Below are positions 61,701 through 64,000 of a DNA stretch of 64,000 nt, one piece after another. The notes beneath the pieces are model-generated. The model saw nothing but the letters and a program-made list of their open reading frames with translations. It was not told the origin of the DNA and ran no database searches. A program made the translations under genes and the position numbers. The DNA lies in contig NZ_BMYD01000003.1 in the NCBI RefSeq assembly GCF_014652095.1, positions 310,001 to 374,000 on the forward strand. The letters are read 5' to 3'. Source of the DNA: Cognatilysobacter bugurensis (GTDB lineage Bacteria; Pseudomonadota; Gammaproteobacteria; Xanthomonadales; Xanthomonadaceae). Position 1 is the first letter of the stretch. Every line of letters begins with the position of its first letter.

Positions 61701-61850
61701 TCTGCCTAGATGCAGTGCGATTCGGTCTGCGGCTTCTTCCGGATGCAGCTGGCTGCGCTCTGCAACAAGCTGCTGGCCCAGCTGCTGCAGACGCTCTTCG
61801 AGCCCGCTGGTGATCAATACCTCGTACAGGCCGGGCTGCAAGTCACTCAT
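58755..61850 (-). CDS. PLD nuclease-SF2 helicase-DUF3427-type defence protein
   Basis: 1031 residues. Residues 100-280 form a phospholipase-D-like nuclease with one HKD motif (RLHAKAWLFHR, His218 and Lys220; YIGSSNLTHSA). Residues 315-720 are a superfamily 2 helicase: Walker A AATGTGKTVMA (337-347), DEFHH (431-435), LTATPERGDG, and motif VI QQLGRGLRRHPEKT. Residues 720-1031 resemble DUF3427 (RGSHVLLFARL, FWFLGPATYVSHEGERPM). Proteins of this layout are known from defence islands, presumably acting on foreign DNA; only one HKD is present, so the nuclease works as a dimer. No methylase partner, so it would be a stand-alone factor. Confidence 0.88.
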   Translation of the reverse strand: MSDLQPGLYEVLITSGLEERLQQLGQQLVAERSQLHPEEAADRIALHLGRLLKQTVSSFDRKQRASLGIALAQQVIRLLQDVPSAGVDQKDKLHDDGSVLRAIMGLLPDGAPAAVSLPATPLLDTTLLTNAPGEPRVGHQLRTEIPSADRIDVLMAFVRQTGIRPLTDLLRRHCEHGRRLRLLTTTYTGSTELAALEALHELGAEIRVSYDTSSTRLHAKAWLFHRASGYSTAYIGSSNLTHSAQVTGLEWNVRVAGARNPDVIDKFSAVFETYWSNEDFRPFDPAEFRLLTQVPANSGPRVYLSPIELRPEPFQSRLLELIELSRLQGHHRNLLVAATGTGKTVMAALDYQRLRARLPRARLLFVAHRKEILEQSLATFRHALRDAAFGELWVDGQRPAAFEHVFASIQTLAAATLANLQPDHFDVVIVDEFHHAAAPTYSNLLEHLLPRELLGLTATPERGDGAPILQWFGGRIAAELRLWDAIDQQRLAPFAYYGINDGTDLRNVTWRRGTGYDVGELENLVTGSDVLARLVIANVERTVPDLHKMRALGFCVSVRHAEFMAAHFRAAGLPAVAVVGTTPSPARAEALQQLASGALRAVFTVDLFNEGVDIPSIDTLLLLRHTDSSTIFLQQLGRGLRRHPEKTVCTVLDFVAQHRKEFRFQNRLGALLGGTRKRVIEQVEQGFPFLPSGCHMQLDPVAARIVLDNLKNSVPSTWPSKANELRRVAEHVGRPTLTRFLDETGLSLEEIYAANHCWSDLLEAGGISTLPHGPHEAALRRGLGRVLHVDDPERIGAYQAFATSADELTPEVQGLRERRLLHMLVAVLLETVPGAAESLEAGAALLRQHPQVLAELLELLDVLEARIDHVQEPLATLAEVPLNVHARYTRREILAALGPASSTPVPTWREGVRWFPEGCVDAFVFTLDKSDGQFAPTTRYRDYAISRELIHWESQSTTRESSETGLRYQQHATRGSHVLLFARLTQDDRAFWFLGPATYVSHEGERPMAIKWRLVSELPGDLFAQFAAAVS

Positions 61851-61883
61851 TGGGGTATCCGGGATCAGGATGCTGCGCGCGGC

Positions 61884-61907
61884 GGGCGGGCGGGCGGGCG
61901 GGCAGGG
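61884..61907 (+). repeat. G-quadruplex-type G tract
   Basis: Six GGG runs with 1-2 nt loops (GGGC repeated five times, then AGGG), 34 bp upstream of the helicase start on the opposite strand. Confidence 0.85.
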
Positions 61908-62065
61908 CGCGTGGATGCGCTCGGGCTGAGTGTAGGCAGTGGGAGAGGACCCTCCCAGGGCAGCACTTCTCGATGTTTGGCCGATCAGCGGTGGGTTGAC
62001 CTGCGGTCCTATTGGCGTGCCATGTGCCGGCGTCTCAACGCTGATGAAGCTGAAACGTTCTATCG

Positions 62066-62090
62066 AAAAAAGGGGTCAGGTTCCATTTCC
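62066..62090 (+). repeat. REP-like GGGGTCAGGTT motif, right side copy 1
   Basis: AAAAAAGGGGTCAGGTTCCA followed by TTTCC. Same core as the inverted motif at 58694-58717. Confidence 0.65.
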
Positions 62091-62126
62091 TAGCCGAAAA
62101 ATACGGGTCGCAGTGCGCTTCGGAAA

Positions 62127-62146
62127 CAGGGGTCAGAGTCCTTTTT
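62127..62146 (+). repeat. REP-like GGGGTCAGAGT motif, right side copy 2
   Basis: CAGGGGTCAGAGTCCTTTTT. Core identical to the left inverted copy (58701-58715), lying on the opposite strand. Confidence 0.7.
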
Positions 62147-62167
62147 CACAGCCAGCTGTCTGCAACT

Positions 62168-62194
62168 GAGCCCAGCATGGCACGTGCTGTGCTC
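62168..62194. repeat. Hairpin repeat, copy 2
   Basis: GAGCCCAGCA / TGCTGTGCTC with a 7-nt loop; one stem mismatch relative to the copy at 58513-58539. Confidence 0.75.
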
Positions 62195-62370
62195 TGGTCG
62201 GCGCCGCGCCGCCGGGAGCGAGGGCGCGGCGGTAGATTGCTACGCCCTTGGTCATGCGGTCCGGTCAGGCCAGTGCCTTCAAGGAGCACCGGGCCGCCGG
62301 CGTTGTAGGCGCCCGTTCCCCCGGACATGGGGCTGTAATGGCGGGCGGACGCCGCCGCGTCTTAGCATGC

Positions 62371-63198
62371 TTACTGACCCGTGGTAATCACCGGCGTCAC
62401 GTTGCCGCTGATGATGGTGTTCCCCGCTTTTGCGGACTGGATAATCGTGTCGCGCTGGATCTCGGCCATGCGCAGTTGCATCACGCGGTCGGTCAGTGAA
62501 GCGGCGAGAATCTGGTTCGCGTCCGCCTCGCCCTGTGCCTGCGCCCGCAGGCGGTCTGCCTCGGCTTGCGCGATCTGCACTTCCTTCTGCTTGCGGATGA
62601 CTTCCTGGTCGGCTGCCACCTGGTCACGGATGGCGGCTTCGATCGCCGGGTCGGTCAACAGGTTGCGCACGTTGATGGAGGTCACGGTGAACGCGCCCTT
62701 GTCGGACGAGTCGAGTTCCGCCTGCAGGAGCTTCTGGATCTCCGCCGCGATTTCAGGGCGCTGGGTGTGCATGGTCGTCGCGTTGAACTTCGACACGGCC
62801 GTGTAGGTCGCTTCGCGCGCTGCGCGCAGGACCCGGTTGTAGCCGACGACGCCGACGTCGTTGCCGTTCTCGACGATGTCCGAGTGTTGCAGGTAGTCGC
62901 CCTGGTACTTGATGTAGAGCCCGGGGATCATGCCCGGGGTCGTCTTGTAGTAGACGTCCACGTCCAGGTCCTTGAGCGTCAGGTTGTCCTTGCTCTTGGG
63001 GTTGAGGTCATAGACGGGAAAGCTCACTTCCTTCGTCGTGATCTCGTCGACCGAGTCGAACACCGTGGTGTAGTGGCCCGGCGGCAGCGCCTCGCTGCTC
63101 ACCACACCGAACGCGCGCCCGACGCCGACGTTGCCGGTGTCGATCTGCGTGCAGCCGGCCAGGAAGACGAAGGAAAGTGCAAAAGCGGCAGTGCGCAT
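62371..63198 (-). CDS. SPFH/band-7 (prohibitin-like) lipoprotein
   Basis: 275 residues. Lipobox LAGC with Cys16 after RTAAFALSFVF. SPFH domain: GVVSSEALPPGHYTTVFDSV, EVSFPVYDLNPKSKDN, DVDVYYKTTPGMI, AREATYTAVSKF and TVTSINVRNLLTDPAIEAAI, followed by a coiled coil EVIRKQKEVQIAQAEADRLR and QGEADANQILAASLTDRVMQ. Prohibitin-like proteins form ring assemblies on membranes; a lipid anchor instead of a TM helix is less common. Start by ATG 63198 with a weak Shine-Dalgarno. Confidence 0.9.
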   Translation of the reverse strand: MRTAAFALSFVFLAGCTQIDTGNVGVGRAFGVVSSEALPPGHYTTVFDSVDEITTKEVSFPVYDLNPKSKDNLTLKDLDVDVYYKTTPGMIPGLYIKYQGDYLQHSDIVENGNDVGVVGYNRVLRAAREATYTAVSKFNATTMHTQRPEIAAEIQKLLQAELDSSDKGAFTVTSINVRNLLTDPAIEAAIRDQVAADQEVIRKQKEVQIAQAEADRLRAQAQGEADANQILAASLTDRVMQLRMAEIQRDTIIQSAKAGNTIISGNVTPVITTGQ

Positions 63199-63668
63199 GG
63201 AAGCGGTCTCGAGTGGTGGGTCGTGCGTGAAAGGTCGGGCAGGCGCGGGCGCCCACGTGCTGCGGGTCGGCGAGAAGTTCTGGGTTTGAAATTGACGGTT
63301 AGCGCAGGCGCTCGGCATCGGGGTGGGCGTGCCCTTCCGGTGGCTGGCGCTTCTACGCGAGAGTCGTTGACCCGGATGCGCCCCCGCGCATCGGTCCAGG
63401 TCCGGCGCAAGTGTGGATCGTGGCGCTGTTGCTGGGAAGCGTGTCGTTGCCTTGCCAGTCCGCCGCCCGCGCCTGGCGGGCGCAGTCAGCCCCGCCCGGC
63501 GAGGTCGTCTTCGGCCGCGGCCGGAGCAGACATGCCCGCTCTGGCCGCTGAGTTGGTCAGCCCGAACTGTGCGGACAGTACGAGGCTCGGAATATCGCCC
63601 ACCCCTATCATGGGCGCGTCCCACGTCTGCGGCGCTCTAGGCCGCTTTCCCACTGAGCGGGCCTGTCC
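63199..63668. other. Intergenic stretch, nothing recognised
   Basis: 470 bp between the divergent SPFH lipoprotein and the partial gene at the window end. GC-rich, several open frames without starts of quality. It should hold both promoters; none can be placed with confidence. Confidence 0.5.
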
Positions 63669-64000
63669 ATGCGCCTTTCTGTTGGCCTTTTCCTGCTGGC
63701 CGCTCCATTTGCCGCTCTGTGCGCAGAGCGCAGCGAGTCGAACTGCCGTGCGTCACTCGAGCGGGCCTACAGCGTCTATGAGATGCGGCCGGCTTCGACA
63801 ATCCGGGGCGACTTCAACGGAGACGGTCAAGACGACTTGGCCGGTCTGATGGACCGCAAGGCGCAGCCCATAAGGTTGGCGATCGGCGTCTGTCTCTCAG
63901 GCGAAGACCGGCCATTGCTAATTCCGAGCCAGCGCGGGTTGACCCGCATTGCGCTGACGGTGCGGGGCTCTCGACACGCGGATCTCGTCACGGACATGAC
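63669..64000 (+). CDS. Secreted FG-GAP/VCBS-like protein, N-terminal part (cut by window end)
   Basis: The first 110 residues are visible from ATG 63669. Signal peptide MRLSVGLFLLAAPFAALCAE, then NCRASLERAYSVYEMRPAST, followed by IRGDFNGDGQDDLAGLMDRK, which is the calcium-binding DFNGDGxxDLA element of FG-GAP/VCBS repeats. The frame is open to the last base. The full length and number of repeats are unknown. Confidence 0.75.
   Translation, partial: MRLSVGLFLLAAPFAALCAERSESNCRASLERAYSVYEMRPASTIRGDFNGDGQDDLAGLMDRKAQPIRLAIGVCLSGEDRPLLIPSQRGLTRIALTVRGSRHADLVTDM

Larger units (their letters stand above)
55108..62300. mobile_element. Degraded genomic island at tRNA-Thr (approximate bounds)
   Basis: Begins at tRNA-Thr with an integrase remnant and carries accessory genes (secreted TPR-like pair, PLD-helicase) with less extreme GC than the flanks, and REP-like motifs near its right side. 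The next conserved gene is the SPFH lipoprotein. No second copy of the tRNA 3' end was found, so the right edge is an estimate. Confidence 0.4.
61851..62370. other. Intergenic stretch with G4 tract and repeats
   Basis: 520 bp between the helicase start and the SPFH gene end, no gene seen. It holds a G-quadruplex motif (61884-61907), two GGGGTCAG motifs (62066-62090, 62127-62146) and a hairpin copy (62168-62194). The helicase promoter must lie in its left part. Confidence 0.6.

Noticed and set aside
62178-62192. Near sigma-54 site TGGCACGTGCTGTGC
   Set aside because: The -12 element is GTGC instead of TTGC and it is part of the hairpin repeat.
55108-62370. attR copy of the tRNA-Thr 3' end
   Set aside because: I looked for repeats of the T-arm and acceptor sequence towards the SPFH gene and found none.

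Overview
The window reads as one contiguous piece of a chromosome with very high GC (about 70% by eye) from a gammaproteobacterium of the Xanthomonadaceae/Lysobacteraceae type. Support comes from gene content and order: birA-coaX-SPOR protein-tRNA-Thr, a PhoP/PhoQ-like pair preceded by a PepSY-like protein, YbdG-type MscS, dusA followed by a CtlX-like hydrolase, and many small stress proteins with KGG, CPXCG, DUF3606, BON or glycine-zipper signatures. The genus cannot be fixed from the sequence alone.

Layout. 0-9 kb: end of a cupin protein, a TonB-like protein, an HPP membrane protein, a 7-bp tandem repeat, an RsbQ-like hydrolase overlapping a PAS hybrid histidine kinase, msrB-msrA, small membrane proteins, and a divergent pair (MerR regulator / glutaredoxin-MauE membrane protein) around an almost canonical mer operator. 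9-24 kb: small lipoproteins and hypotheticals, a PAS kinase, YbdG-type MscS, a LysM protein, a K+ channel, mntP, a YeeZ-like reductase, a large hybrid kinase with an ethylene-receptor-type sensor plus its receiver protein, a ParS/MbcA-like protein, DUF3606, hemerythrin. 24-31 kb: an isomerase-like DsbA-fold enzyme, lipoprotein, Na+/H+ antiporter, aldo/keto reductase, CPXCG protein, HAD hydrolase, DUF2798.

31-46 kb is a dense stress locus: glycine-zipper repeat protein, M15 peptidase, two secreted EF-hand proteins, Ku and LigD (complete bacterial NHEJ), KGG protein, a lipoprotein-RES protein pair, a prion-like BON protein, and a sigma-54 activator (NtrC type) translationally coupled to a DHp-like stub. 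Three well-formed -24/-12 promoters surround the activator: one for the lipoprotein/RES pair, one for the BON protein, and one that reads into 450 bp without an obvious gene, where a small RNA is possible.

46-55 kb is conserved housekeeping: dusA, ctlX-like, PepSY/PhoP/PhoQ-like, mtfA, birA, coaX, SPOR protein and tRNA-Thr(TGT). 55-62 kb is a degraded accessory region entered at tRNA-Thr: a frameshifted, truncated P4-type integrase, a secreted TPR-like pair, and a 1031-residue PLD-nuclease/SF2-helicase/DUF3427-type protein that looks like a defence factor. The last is bracketed by inverted GGGGTCAG motifs and two copies of a hairpin, and has a strong G-quadruplex motif upstream. The window ends with an SPFH/band-7 lipoprotein and the start of a secreted FG-GAP-like protein cut by the window edge.
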